DNA of 64,000 bases from Blattamonas nauphoetae. Taxonomy: Eukaryota > Preaxostyla > Oxymonadida. The DNA is taken from assembly GCA_033064195.1 (NCBI GenBank), contig JARBJD010000015.1, forward strand, positions 434,001 to 498,000, given 5' to 3'. Every line of letters begins with the position of its first letter. Position 1 is the first letter of the stretch. Position numbers and translations under genes: made by a program. Below are positions 38,350-48,705 of the stretch, in pieces. The notes below the pieces were generated by a model. The model was not told where the DNA came from and did not search any database. It saw only the letters and a list, made by a program, of their open reading frames with translations.

Positions 38350-38522
38350 CTTGAAGTGGGACTAACGAGCAACATATCCATATCTGCTCTCACGTCTGCT
38401 CATTGTTCTGCGTCTCCAGAAGCTCAACGAGAAACTCCATCTGCACCTTCACCGATTCCACTTCTTCCCGACACTTCTGGTCCTCCTGCCGTTCTTTTCG
38501 CAGTTTCTTCACCTCGTCCTCC
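38350..38522 (-). pseudogene. Fragment of the RhoGAP gene's last exon
   Basis: On the minus strand this matches the coiled-coil end of the RhoGAP relic at 50002-50370 (50000-50160 is the closest part): EDEVKKLRKE-type heptads encoded next to CTCGTCCTCCAGTGTCGC on the plus strand. It is cut off abruptly at 38522 where beta-helix-gene sequence begins. Third copy of this piece in the window. Confidence 0.75.
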
Positions 38523-38660
38523 AGTGTCGCGTTCCCGCTGTCGTTTTGATGAGTGGTTCTGAGATTGGAGTCGAGGTCTCGTCATCCAAGCGAATTTCAC
38601 AATCTGAAAAAGACGTCGCCCCTGCGTCTGTCTGCGAGAACAGCATTCGCCCAGATTTCG
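38523..38660 (-). pseudogene. Fragment of a beta-helix gene of the C type
   Basis: GTTCCCGCTGTCGTT at 38523 starts a ~135-bp match to 45632-45765 inside gene C, with indels and substitutions. It joins directly to the RhoGAP fragment, so the two were brought together by recombination. It has no open frame of its own. Confidence 0.75.
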
Positions 38661-39288
38661 GAAGAACATTCAATTGCGAAAAGGTTTACGAAAGGAAAAT
38701 TTGATGTGATGTGAAATGACTGATGAATAGAACAGTGATGTGCGAGTGGAAAGTGAGGTGAGAAGTGACGATGTGTGTGACTTGGTTGGGTCTTTCCAGA
38801 CTCCACAAAGAAGAGAACGAGCACGTGTTGTGTGACGGTGAACGAGCAGACAATCAAGACTCGTCAGACGAGGCGAGTCTCAGCGAGTGTCACTGCAAAC
38901 TCGCCTTTCTCGAAAGACGCACAACAAAGACAATCTCGTCGACAAAAACCCACATTCTGAGTGTGAGAGTGGTCGAGTGAGAACAGCCAAAGAGGGATGC
39001 ATGGGATGCGGGTGATCGGTCGGAGAATGAAGAGCGAATGAAGTCGAACAGAAGAAGAGAATGAAGTGAATGAGAGAAATGAAGAGTGAAGGGCGAAAAT
39101 GATCAGCATCGAAGAAGGAAGGAAGTGAGTGACGTGGCAGACATTCCTGTTCTGTCTGTGAAGTGGGGGACGAGTGTGTCGAAAAGAGGAAGAAGAACAA
39201 GTAATGTCACTTTTGTGATGGTTTTGTGGAGTGTGTGATGTGGTTGTGTGTCGATAGTGAGTGCGTTAGCGAGATAGAGTTGATGCTA
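38661..39288. repeat. 3' flank of gene C, shared with the flanks of A and B
   Basis: AATTGCGAAAAGGTTTACGA at 38673 repeats the wording at 177 exactly. Blocks up to the stop codon of C follow the same order as after A and B. No gene is seen. Confidence 0.75.
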
Positions 39289-42200
39289 TCACTGAGCAGC
39301 GTCGAAGAACACAGCAGAGCCACACGAGAACTCCACAGATTGAAGTTTCTCCTCCATCTCTCCCAGACCAGGACGATCCTTCCCCCGAACTTGCAGACAC
39401 GACACAATCACATCACGCAGTCCCGAATCTCCAACCAGTGACAGTTTCGGCGGAATCCCGGTCTTCAGCTGCCGCGATGCATTCAAAGCATCCATCTCCC
39501 CGAAGGGAACCTGTCCTGTCTCAATCTCGAACAGGACAAGGCCAAGACTAAAAACTGCAGCTGACCCGCTGTCCACCTTCTGTCCCTCTTCCCCTTCCGA
39601 CACCACTGTCTCAGGCGCTCGCCACCGCAGCAGCTCGAACTGCTCGTTCTTCCTCTCTCCTTCTGTCTGTATCAGGTTCTCGGTTCTCTGTCCACCCTGA
39701 CATGTCTGTGTGCGCTGGGTCTGCGATCTCGTCTGTCCCATCGTCTCCCCCACATCCAACGCAATCTCCACTTCCCCATCCTCCCCAAACACAACACTGT
39801 GCGACGAGAACATCGTCAGCACTGACAGCGTCGGGTCCTGTCTGTGCAGTCCAACCAGCTTTCGCATGATCTGCTGTGCAACCCCCATCTTGTCGATCGG
39901 TTTCTTCTGCGCCGAGTGCAGTCTGTTGTACAGCGTGTCTCCCCTCTTCACTCCAACAGGCTTGCTCTCTTTGTTCAACACATCCGCAGATGGCTCGCCA
40001 GAGGCTGGAAAGATGTTGTCCGTGCCAAGAGGGAATGACGGTTGAATTTCCTTCAAATCGCGATCTGACGCATCAGCTTGTGCCAAATGACCGACCGATC
40101 CTTCAGCGGCAACAATGGACGACGGCGGAATAAGAAGTTTGTCGAAGTCTTCCAGTTTTTCGGGTGGGAGATCGTTCATCTCGGCTTGTTGTTGTTTCAG
40201 CAGCGAGTCCTTCTCTTTCGCTTTCGATGAACGCCGACGAAGAAGAACAACGACGATGATGATCACAAGAAGAGCCACCACACACCCAGCGATCAGCGGG
40301 ATCATCCATTTCATCGCTTGCTTCATCAGCGCCTTCCGTTCATCCGATTCGCTCACTTTCACAACAAACCAGTCTGTCGTCCATCCATCTCCAAACACAA
40401 GCGTCCCATTCCATCCAAATGTCCTGTTCAGTTTATCAAGCTCCGACGACGACAGCAACACTGAAATCGATGATTCGTTCTTCCATCCAAACTTCGAAGG
40501 CGTCAGCTCAATCCGCAATCCATCCGAACTCGACGAACTCCCCACTTCCGAAATCAACAGAAACAGATTGCACGGAATCAGCATCGATCCAACCAAATCA
40601 ATCGACACAGATTTGTTCTTGTTTGAGACACTCTTCGTCTTCCCCACATCCAACTTCGGAACAAACAGACCAGACGCAACGAGTTCTGACCCTTTCTTCA
40701 CAACACAATCGTCAGTCGAGATCCACAGCGACTCGCTCTCTTCGTTGTCCCTCTGCTCGTTCTCTATTTCCACTGCCCCCGACAAGCAGCGAATATTCCT
40801 ACTTATGGAAGGGAACATTTGGTCATTGGCACTGTTTGCGATGAAGACAGTGTTGAAAAGGGAGAGAAGGCTTCCGTTGACAGCGATGGCGCCTTTGGAA
40901 AGATGAGAAAAGAACGACGAATAGATCGTGGTGGGTGTATCGTTGATGTTGATAAGGCCTGTCGTCCATGAACAGAGGAGTTCGTTACCATCATCTTGGT
41001 CATCATTTTGTGTTGTGGAGATGCCATCGAAAGTGCACGAGGTGAGTGTGAGATCCTCGCCGTGTTCAGCTGTCAGGAGTGTTTGTGTTTGAACTTGTTT
41101 CGCGGTCAGGTTTGTGAACGAGCAGGCGTCGAAGGAGGAGAGGACGAAGGGAGTGGAGCTGAACGAGAGCGGAGGCAGCGCAAGATTCACCAGCGAGAAC
41201 GATCCCCCACAAACTGACACAAGTCCACCACTTTCAGAAATCGACGACGACACCCACACGTCTGTCATCTGCACTGTCCCTTTCTTCACCAACAACAGCT
41301 TCCCATCCGACGACACTCCATTCAAAAGCGACAACGATGAGAATCGTCCCACACTCCCATCTCCATCCACACAAATCAGTGTCGTGTTGATCAGCGATGA
41401 CGAATCTCCTCCACAACTGAACACAATCGAATGCAACACAAGAATTGAACTCACACACGACAACACTTCCGACGAGCAATCAACTCCAACAACCACGGAC
41501 ACTCCATCAATCTCCACGTGCTCCCCACTGTCAACCACAAGTCCTCCCGATCCAACAACTGACAGCACTGAACTCCCCACTTTCCCATGAACACGATACT
41601 CCGCGTTCAGATCAATCAAATGAGTGATATCAACTGTGTCGTGGATGTTCAGCTGCTTCTCCCCCTTCGAGTTTGCAACTGCCATTCCGTATTCCAGTCC
41701 AAGACACCACACTCCCGAATACCCACACTGCACAATCGAATACCCTGACGAACTCACTCCAATCGCCCCAGCGTGAGCAACCAGGTAGAACAGAAGCGAC
41801 GCATTCAGCTTCTCCTCCCAATCAACACTCCACAGCCACTCCGACTCCATCCCAATCGGGCTGTACGATCCAGCAAACCGAGCATCCGACACTTTCACCC
41901 ATTCTGACAGTCTCTTCCCTTCCATCCACACAAAACATGCTTTTCGGTCTGTGTTCCGCTCAGAGCCAGCTGATTCTGAATACTTCAGATTGTTCAGCTT
42001 GAAAGACGGGATTTGGGTTGGATCCGACATCGAGTTGAACGAAATGAAGAAGCCATCTCCATCGCCAGACAGTGTCCACACTGACGCAAGTTCAACTGAG
42101 TCCACATCAAGCTCCATTCCCTCGTCCATCACACTCTCCACAACTCCTCCATCTCCTTCCATTCGAACAATATTTGTGAACACACTCGATTTCAATGTCA

Positions 42201-45200
42201 ATGACGAATGCGAGTGTTCAATCAGAGCATTCAACGACAGACGGAACGAACTGAACGAGCAGCCATCCACAATCAGAGACGACGAGGCACACCCAACACT
42301 GATCAACGCATGCTCCAACAACTCCACCGACGACGACTGCACGAACGACAGTGCAGAGAGAGTCAGCGAGCCAGATGACAGCGCAAACTTGCCATCCACT
42401 CCAACTGACACTATCACACTCTTCGACACAGATGTGAGTGTGGATGGGGTGTTCGCAATTGTGATGCTCTCGTTGAGAACGAAATCAGAGTCGATGACTG
42501 TTTCGTTGTCTGTGGTTGTCTTTGAGAGTGATGGCTGAATGAGTGAGCAAGGAAGCTGGGGAAGACCACACAGAGAGTGTGATTCTCCATTTTCGTGAGC
42601 ATGCACTGCTCCTGACGATTCGGTGTGAGGATGCCAGAAGAACAGCAGCGAGCTTGATTCACCTGCTGACGAAGTGCTCCCAAACCACTTCTCCTTTTCG
42701 TCTTTTGAGACGAGGCCAGTCGAGGGGAGGGCTGGTTTGATTCCATCCAGACTCCCACCACTCAGCAACGAGAGCAGATTTGAATGGACAATGAACAGAT
42801 TATGACCCTTCCCTTCCGATGAACAACCTGTGAATGTGAGTGTTGTGGGAATCACGAACGATCCTCCATTCACTTCGACGAACAGCGTTCCTCCATTCCC
42901 TGCTGATGAACACGACGAGAACGACGACTCAGAGATGGAGAGAGTGTTGTCAGTGTTCAGTGTGGATGAGTACACAGAACCCTTCCCACTCGTTTTCAGA
43001 TTCGCAAATGTGCATCCGGCGATGGCGATTGATCCAGTGTCCACAATCGAAAGGAGTGAATCTGATCGGTCGTTTCCCTTTCCATCAAAAGTGAGTGTTG
43101 AGAGAGTCAGAGTGTTTGCTGACACTTCAAATGCTCCAATTTGCCCAACTGTGATCGTTGCTGTCTCTTTCGACGGCTTCATTGTGAAACTCAACGAGAA
43201 TGTCTCCTTCTTTACGAGTGAGAGTGATGGCACAATCTCCATTTCGAGTTGCGTTGATCCAGAAAGATGCGAGACTGCGGTTGATAACGACGAGCATCTC
43301 AGTTGTGTCCGTCCACATCCCTCCCCATCTCTCCCTCCATCCCCCACTGCGATTGTCGGTTGGTTGTACGCTTTCAGATAGTACAGAAGAGACAGCGACA
43401 CATACTCCAAGTCTTCCTTCTCACTTCCATCTTCTCCCCACAGAAGGGCATCGTCTGCTGGGGCGACGAGAGAGGAGATCGATCCAGTCCAAGTTGAGTC
43501 TATCAGATACGATTCGAGTGAGTGACTTCGCAGGAAGATCCACTCGCCCTTCTTTCCCTCTCCGCAGCTGATGTCTGTTCCGAAAGTGCTTTGGATGATC
43601 AGATTGGCTGGGTTGTGGTCGAGTGAGGAGGACACGAACAACGCGCCTCCATTCCCAGACGACGAGCAAGACGAGAAAGAGCAGCCAACGATCTCCAACT
43701 TGTCTTCGGACGAGGAGAGCGAGGAATGGACAACACTTCCATCTCCAACAGTGCAGCCCACATTTTCGATTGTCACAGTGTCCAATTTGAGAGTTCCGCT
43801 CGTTTGAGTGAGAAGAGCTGAGGTAGACGAGAAGGGAACGGTGAAGTCGAACACAGTTCCAGATAGTGTGAGTGTCCCTCCTTCAACTGAGAACAGCGAC
43901 GCTGAGTGTGTGGTTGATGAAGGGTTCGTGATTGTGACAGTGCTGGAGAGTGTCAGAGTGTTTCCCCTCACAACAAACAGAGGCTGAGTGAGCGATGAGG
44001 GGAGTGTCAAGCCCATCGATGACAGAGCCAGTGAACCAGCATCCACAATCAACTGGCCATCCGATTCAAAAAGCAGTGATTTCGGAGATGATAAAGACGA
44101 AGAGATCGACGCACCTGTTGACGGAGATTCGAGAAGCGAAGAGAGAGTGATGTCTGAAATGAGGCTGAGTGTTGTCTTCGTGCTTGTGAGCAACGACCAG
44201 GCGAAGTCGAGGGTCGAGCAAGGAAGACGCTCCTGACCACACTTTCCATGATCCCAGAACCCTTCCGACACAAACACAGCTCCATTCGTGTGAGCATACA
44301 AATGATACCCAAGCGGTCCGATGTTCGTCGAGTTCGTCGAATCTGACCCAAACACCTGTTCCAACTGAGTTTTCGTCATCGTGTCGTTCTCTCCGATCAG
44401 ACTCGTCCAGTCAGTTGTCACAACTGCTCCCACATCCTCTCCCTCCAGATACACTTCATGGCTCCCAGTCGTCCCAGCTGTGATGATCGACACACTCTTC
44501 ATCACAACATCCCCAGACGAGAACGACGGGCGAGCGATGAACACACTTCTTCCCTTCCCATTCACACCACAGTTGCACGATGTGAAGGAAACTGTGTCCA
44601 ACTCAATTTGGCCAATCGAGGTTGAATAAAGCACTGATCCAGACGCTTCGTTCTTCATCGACACGAATGAGACATTCTTCAACGACAAGCTCGACGCTCC
44701 ACTCATCTTGACAAGGCTGCTGGCTCCAGAGAATGAAAGAGGGACGAATTCGACGTTTTCGAGACGAAGAGATCCGCCTTTCACATCGAAGAGTGAATTT
44801 GTCCGAGACACTCCAGTTTGTGAAGTTGACTCAGTGAATCCGAGTGAGGTGAGCGAGAGAGAGCCATCATTAAGATCGGCAAAGCTCTGAGCTGTCGATT
44901 GCATGACCATCAGCGAACGAGCTGAACCCAACCCAGTGACAGCGATGTCCTTCTTGCTGGTGATGGAGAGAGTGGATTCACTTGTCGTTCCTTCTGCAAC
45001 GTCGAGTGTGTATTCAGAAGTCGGCATGAGTCGATCGACGATTCCTGAGAGGGATTGACACCCGACGTTTGTGGACCAGCAGAACTGCCCGTCGGTTCCA
45101 TCTTCTGGGTCGATTGTGATGGATGCTGGGTGAGGGAGGAAGACTGTTGTGGTGTCTCCATTGACTGAAGATCGCGGTGAGGAACAGACGCTGAACGACG

Positions 45201-47703
45201 ACGCGATGGGAATGTCAAGAGAGACAGTCGACAATGAATCGATGAAGAGCGACGAGGCCGACTGCCCAGCACAGTTTTCGAAGAGAAGACCAGAAAGGGT
45301 CAGAGTGTCGCAGGAGGTGATTGAGAGTGGGGCTTTCTGCGAGGTCGACATGAGGCGAGAGAAAGTGGTGACAGAAACTGAGACTGTCTGAACATTGCTT
45401 GTTGTGATCCCTCCGATCAACGAACCAGCAGTTCCCTCGATCTCAATTCGAGAGAGTGTGAGTGTGCCTCCCTTCGAATCTCGATTGAAGTTCAGACACG
45501 GTTCGGATGAGCCACTCAATCCAACGAACGACGAGTTCTGCTCGCTCAATGTTGTGGAAGATCCTGAACACGACACACAACACCCTCCCGAGAACACAAG
45601 ACCCGTGAATGTCATCCCGCTCAGTGTTAGCGTTCCCGCTGTCGTTGAGAAGAGTGGCTCAGAGATTGCAGTTGATCCCTCCCCATCCAGGCGAATTTCA
45701 CAATCTGAAAAAGCTGCTGTTCCGGCTCCAGTCTGCGAGAACAGAATGTGACCAGATGTCGGAACGAACGTGAACAAGCGGAGTGTTAGTGCTCCAATTG
45801 TCTTTGTGATGAACGGTGTCTGTCCAGAATAAACCACAACTGGATTGTCAGTCCCAAAAGAGGAGAACGTCGTGTTTTTCTTGACCAGGTCGATTGTGGT
45901 TGACTCTTCATATCGCCCTGCTTCGACGAGAATGACGCCGTCTGTCATTGGAATCATGGATTCCCCGACGAATTTGAGGGTTTTGCATTTGAAATCGTAC
46001 GAGGCACCGCACCCATCCTCGTCGCGGCCTGTTTCGATGTTCACGATGACCTGAGGATCAGGAAGGAGAACACTCATGTTTGTTGGGTCTGGTGGCGACA
46101 AAAATTGAAAAGAGGTGAAAAAGGTTCCGTTTGGATGGTGGTAGAGGATTCTGTGACCAACTGACGTACTGAAACAGTTGATGAACGAGGCAGGGTCTGT
46201 AAGGCATGTCTCCCAATATGTATTGTGTGAAAAGCGAATATCAACACCTGCAAACTTTCCGTCGACCTGTTCTGTGACTTTGTTGCCGAAAAACATGCAG
46301 CTGAAGAACGAGATCTTCGTGGAGTCCAGAACGTAAGAAAAAATACAATTGCCGCGTGGGGTTGAACTCTCTGATACCAAAATATTGGAATACACGATAC
46401 TGCCCTGCATTTGGGAGTTGTCCAGTGAGCCTCCGGTATTCTCCGATGAACATCTCTCAAATCTGACGTTCTTGACAATTGACCCTGACGGGATCCATTC
46501 AAAGAGTACTCCACCACCATAGCATGAGGATCCCGAACTATATAAAACGCACTTTCCTTCAGTGATGTTTCCTTGCTCAAGGTGCATTGAAGTGGCTTTC
46601 TTACAACTAATCGCTCCTCCATAGAAGGCAGTGTTGCGCAAAAACGATGTCCCCACAAATGTCAATCCTCCAGTTGACTGTCCCTCAAAATTAATTGCAC
46701 CACCTCGTCCGGGAGTGGTTGCTTGTTTGGTGATGTCGTTGTCGACGAAAGTGCAGGAATGGACAGCCAAGCTGGCACCACCCGCGCATCGGATAGCACC
46801 GCCGTGTGTTTGTGTTGATGAGCAGTTCGTGAATGAACATGACGAGAAGTTGTGGTTCGTTGTGATGTCCAGTGCCTGTTTCTGTCCATATGACCTGTCT
46901 GGGACTAATGTGTATGTGGTCTGGCTCAGAGTGAAAGTGGTGTTGCTGGCGAAGAGTGCTGTCCGAGTGTTCACGTTTCGGACGACGCCGCCGTCGAGCA
47001 CGTTCTCGCAGCGGTCGAACTGCGAGTCGTGCAGACTCACGTTGAACGACGGCACATGCGGGTCGGCTCCGAAATAGGTTGGGCAGTGGCTGATGTTCGA
47101 AAAGCGGGTCGAGGCCACGTCCAACTGTTGGAGTTTGGGACACGTCAGGAAGGAGCCTCCAGACTCAACGACAACGTCCAAAAACGAACACTGCCGGAAG
47201 AGAACTGTGCTTGACGAGGAATCAGCTGTGCAGAGCGAGGGAGAGGTCGACTGGGGGAAGGAAAAGCGGGTGGAGTCGACGATGAGCGACGATGCGCTGA
47301 TCTCGATTGGCGACAGGTATTTCAGAACAAGCACGTGGGAGTCTGAAAGATGACAGACTGACGCATCTGTGACTACGACAGCTCGTGTCGAGATAGTTTC
47401 CAAAGACAGGGATTTCAGTGTGATCGTTGAATTTGATGCTGAGATGAGTGATTCTCTCGCTTGCTGTCCCTCAAAAATTTTGGTAAGGATGAGCTCCTCT
47501 CCATCAATACCGACTGTTTGGTCTTTGAACCTGACAGTGTTGGAGACAAAGTCAGTTTTGGGGAGGCGAATGGTTTGCGTGGTTTGTTCGGAGTTCGCGG
47601 CAGTATGGAGATCTTGTTGGGCGAGAAACAAACCAAAGTCAGTGAGTTCGAATGACGGAGCTCCCACGACACTTGCATGAAACCAGAGGAACAGTGAGAT
47701 CAT
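39289..47703 (-). CDS. Gene C: giant beta-helix membrane protein, mosaic N-terminus
   Basis: 2,804 residues. The signal peptide (MISLFLWFHASVVGAPS) and the first ~1,020 residues are unlike A and B. They are still beta-helix, with PbH1-type repeats such as FSSCSFTNCSSTQTHGGAI and GGGVLFEWIPSG, and two Cys-pair motifs of their own (CGASYDFKC, CWSTNVGC). From about nucleotide 44640 downwards it is the same protein as B: CGQERLPC, CGRTQLRC, CGLPQLPC and CGYSGVWC modules, a membrane helix at ~2,463-2,485, and a tail with RWRAPE at 2,693. The kinase-like tail again lacks visible Gly-loop, Lys and HRD motifs. The switch point suggests that ectodomain fronts are exchanged onto a common stalk and tail. 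Function is inferred as for A. Confidence 0.86.
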   Translation of the reverse strand: MISLFLWFHASVVGAPSFELTDFGLFLAQQDLHTAANSEQTTQTIRLPKTDFVSNTVRFKDQTVGIDGEELILTKIFEGQQARESLISASNSTITLKSLSLETISTRAVVVTDASVCHLSDSHVLVLKYLSPIEISASSLIVDSTRFSFPQSTSPSLCTADSSSSTVLFRQCSFLDVVVESGGSFLTCPKLQQLDVASTRFSNISHCPTYFGADPHVPSFNVSLHDSQFDRCENVLDGGVVRNVNTRTALFASNTTFTLSQTTYTLVPDRSYGQKQALDITTNHNFSSCSFTNCSSTQTHGGAIRCAGGASLAVHSCTFVDNDITKQATTPGRGGAINFEGQSTGGLTFVGTSFLRNTAFYGGAISCKKATSMHLEQGNITEGKCVLYSSGSSCYGGGVLFEWIPSGSIVKNVRFERCSSENTGGSLDNSQMQGSIVYSNILVSESSTPRGNCIFSYVLDSTKISFFSCMFFGNKVTEQVDGKFAGVDIRFSHNTYWETCLTDPASFINCFSTSVGHRILYHHPNGTFFTSFQFLSPPDPTNMSVLLPDPQVIVNIETGRDEDGCGASYDFKCKTLKFVGESMIPMTDGVILVEAGRYEESTTIDLVKKNTTFSSFGTDNPVVVYSGQTPFITKTIGALTLRLFTFVPTSGHILFSQTGAGTAAFSDCEIRLDGEGSTAISEPLFSTTAGTLTLSGMTFTGLVFSGGCCVSCSGSSTTLSEQNSSFVGLSGSSEPCLNFNRDSKGGTLTLSRIEIEGTAGSLIGGITTSNVQTVSVSVTTFSRLMSTSQKAPLSITSCDTLTLSGLLFENCAGQSASSLFIDSLSTVSLDIPIASSFSVCSSPRSSVNGDTTTVFLPHPASITIDPEDGTDGQFCWSTNVGCQSLSGIVDRLMPTSEYTLDVAEGTTSESTLSITSKKDIAVTGLGSARSLMVMQSTAQSFADLNDGSLSLTSLGFTESTSQTGVSRTNSLFDVKGGSLRLENVEFVPLSFSGASSLVKMSGASSLSLKNVSFVSMKNEASGSVLYSTSIGQIELDTVSFTSCNCGVNGKGRSVFIARPSFSSGDVVMKSVSIITAGTTGSHEVYLEGEDVGAVVTTDWTSLIGENDTMTKTQLEQVFGSDSTNSTNIGPLGYHLYAHTNGAVFVSEGFWDHGKCGQERLPCSTLDFAWSLLTSTKTTLSLISDITLSSLLESPSTGASISSSLSSPKSLLFESDGQLIVDAGSLALSSMGLTLPSSLTQPLFVVRGNTLTLSSTVTITNPSSTTHSASLFSVEGGTLTLSGTVFDFTVPFSSTSALLTQTSGTLKLDTVTIENVGCTVGDGSVVHSSLSSSEDKLEIVGCSFSSCSSSGNGGALFVSSSLDHNPANLIIQSTFGTDISCGEGKKGEWIFLRSHSLESYLIDSTWTGSISSLVAPADDALLWGEDGSEKEDLEYVSLSLLYYLKAYNQPTIAVGDGGRDGEGCGRTQLRCSSLSTAVSHLSGSTQLEMEIVPSLSLVKKETFSLSFTMKPSKETATITVGQIGAFEVSANTLTLSTLTFDGKGNDRSDSLLSIVDTGSIAIAGCTFANLKTSGKGSVYSSTLNTDNTLSISESSFSSCSSAGNGGTLFVEVNGGSFVIPTTLTFTGCSSEGKGHNLFIVHSNLLSLLSGGSLDGIKPALPSTGLVSKDEKEKWFGSTSSAGESSSLLFFWHPHTESSGAVHAHENGESHSLCGLPQLPCSLIQPSLSKTTTDNETVIDSDFVLNESITIANTPSTLTSVSKSVIVSVGVDGKFALSSGSLTLSALSFVQSSSVELLEHALISVGCASSSLIVDGCSFSSFRLSLNALIEHSHSSLTLKSSVFTNIVRMEGDGGVVESVMDEGMELDVDSVELASVWTLSGDGDGFFISFNSMSDPTQIPSFKLNNLKYSESAGSERNTDRKACFVWMEGKRLSEWVKVSDARFAGSYSPIGMESEWLWSVDWEEKLNASLLFYLVAHAGAIGVSSSGYSIVQCGYSGVWCLGLEYGMAVANSKGEKQLNIHDTVDITHLIDLNAEYRVHGKVGSSVLSVVGSGGLVVDSGEHVEIDGVSVVVGVDCSSEVLSCVSSILVLHSIVFSCGGDSSSLINTTLICVDGDGSVGRFSSLSLLNGVSSDGKLLLVKKGTVQMTDVWVSSSISESGGLVSVCGGSFSLVNLALPPLSFSSTPFVLSSFDACSFTNLTAKQVQTQTLLTAEHGEDLTLTSCTFDGISTTQNDDQDDGNELLCSWTTGLININDTPTTIYSSFFSHLSKGAIAVNGSLLSLFNTVFIANSANDQMFPSISRNIRCLSGAVEIENEQRDNEESESLWISTDDCVVKKGSELVASGLFVPKLDVGKTKSVSNKNKSVSIDLVGSMLIPCNLFLLISEVGSSSSSDGLRIELTPSKFGWKNESSISVLLSSSELDKLNRTFGWNGTLVFGDGWTTDWFVVKVSESDERKALMKQAMKWMIPLIAGCVVALLVIIIVVVLLRRRSSKAKEKDSLLKQQQAEMNDLPPEKLEDFDKLLIPPSSIVAAEGSVGHLAQADASDRDLKEIQPSFPLGTDNIFPASGEPSADVLNKESKPVGVKRGDTLYNRLHSAQKKPIDKMGVAQQIMRKLVGLHRQDPTLSVLTMFSSHSVVFGEDGEVEIALDVGETMGQTRSQTQRTQTCQGGQRTENLIQTEGERKNEQFELLRWRAPETVVSEGEEGQKVDSGSAAVFSLGLVLFEIETGQVPFGEMDALNASRQLKTGIPPKLSLVGDSGLRDVIVSCLQVRGKDRPGLGEMEEKLQSVEFSCGSAVFFDAAQ

Positions 47704-47743
47704 TGCTGGGAAGATCTAGCCATTATTAGATTCGTTCAAGACA

Positions 47744-47756
47744 GTCTTTCTTTATT
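47744..47756 (-). promoter_or_regulatory. Candidate promoter motif of gene C
   Basis: AATAAAGAAAGAC on the minus strand, 41-53 bases before the start codon. The same core as before A and B, although the N-terminus of C is unrelated to theirs. Confidence 0.3.
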
Positions 47757-48201
47757 TTGCCTGATGGAAATGTCGTATCTGATGAGGGGAGGTAATAAGA
47801 GAAAGAATATTGGAAATTCACTCCATTTTGGTCACGTCAGGTCAACTACGGACAAAAACTGAAAAAATGTTTCAATGTGAGATGAGCTGAATCGGAACAG
47901 ATTTTAAGTGTGCCGACCAGCTGACTCCCAGAGATCCTCACAGCCCCCCTCAACAAGAATGCAACAAGTCAGCTTCAAAGACGGTCGGGACGAGAGGAGG
48001 ATTCCGGCGCCAGTTTGGAAGGAAATTTTGGGATGATGGCGTCAGTGTCATGTGCTGTGGGGAGGTCCAGAGCGAGCTGAATCAGAGACAAGGTGATGGA
48101 CCGTTGCTGAGATACACACAGACCATTCGTCGAAGAATGGAATGTGTTGGGTGACCCCCTTCTGTTTGATTCATCAAAAGTAAAACGGGGCACGGTGCTT
48201 G
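47757..48201. other. Intergenic between C and the 3' region of D
   Basis: No gene is seen. An open frame of 195 codons on the minus strand (47975-48562) overlaps the conserved non-coding module and the intron-like block and is not preserved in the paralogous copies. Confidence 0.5.
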
Positions 48202-48331
48202 CTGGGATGGGAGAAAGAGAGAAAAATAGGATGAAGAGATGAGACAAGAAAGGATGAGGAGTGAAAGACGAACGAATTACTGCAATCGCTGATGGCACGA
48301 ATGCAAGAAGCACAAAAAAGATGAAATAAAC
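48202..48331 (-). other. Intron-like block downstream of D (130 bp)
   Basis: On the minus strand it begins GTTTATTTC, is pyrimidine-rich and ends CTCCCATCCCAG. It aligns with blocks after F (53877-54003), G (56086-56214) and I (61461-61586), three of which begin GTGTGT. The conserved GT and AG ends at conserved places suggest a spliced 3' untranslated region or a separate spliced transcript. Confidence 0.5.
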
Positions 48332-48705
48332 CTCAAATAGATCGTGGATGGCTTTGGAACGGCGGGAATGTGGGTAACAACCCATTTCGACGAGAAAAAC
48401 GAGATGTGCTTCTGAGATGTCCAAAAGTCGAGATTGCAAAAGATTATCAGGTCGCAATGCATTGTTCATGGACGCCAGGAATTGTTTGGAGCGAGGACGG
48501 TTGACGATGTGACAGTCAAAGACAGTCGCGGTGAGAACGACGAACCCAAAAGAGCAGACCATTTCTGGACGATTGGAGGCGATCCCAGAACCTGTTCATC
48601 CGCACCAGCAATCAGAGCATTCCCAACATCCGAGGAGAGTCCACAGAAATGAGTTGGAGTCATTGGAGATCGGCGGCTTCGACGGTTCATTTGAGATGGA
48701 ATCGT
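48332..48705 (-). ncRNA. Conserved 3' module after D
   Basis: One of six copies (after D, E, F, G, H and I). The ~150-bp core at 48496-48650 is very similar in all six. Differences fall evenly on all three codon positions and the open frames differ from copy to copy, so it is not protein-coding. It may be 3' UTR or a small RNA; the type label is tentative. Confidence 0.45.

Noticed and set aside
47975-48562. 195-codon minus-strand frame below gene D
   Set aside because: It spans the conserved 3' module and the intron-like block; the same frame is closed in the other five copies.
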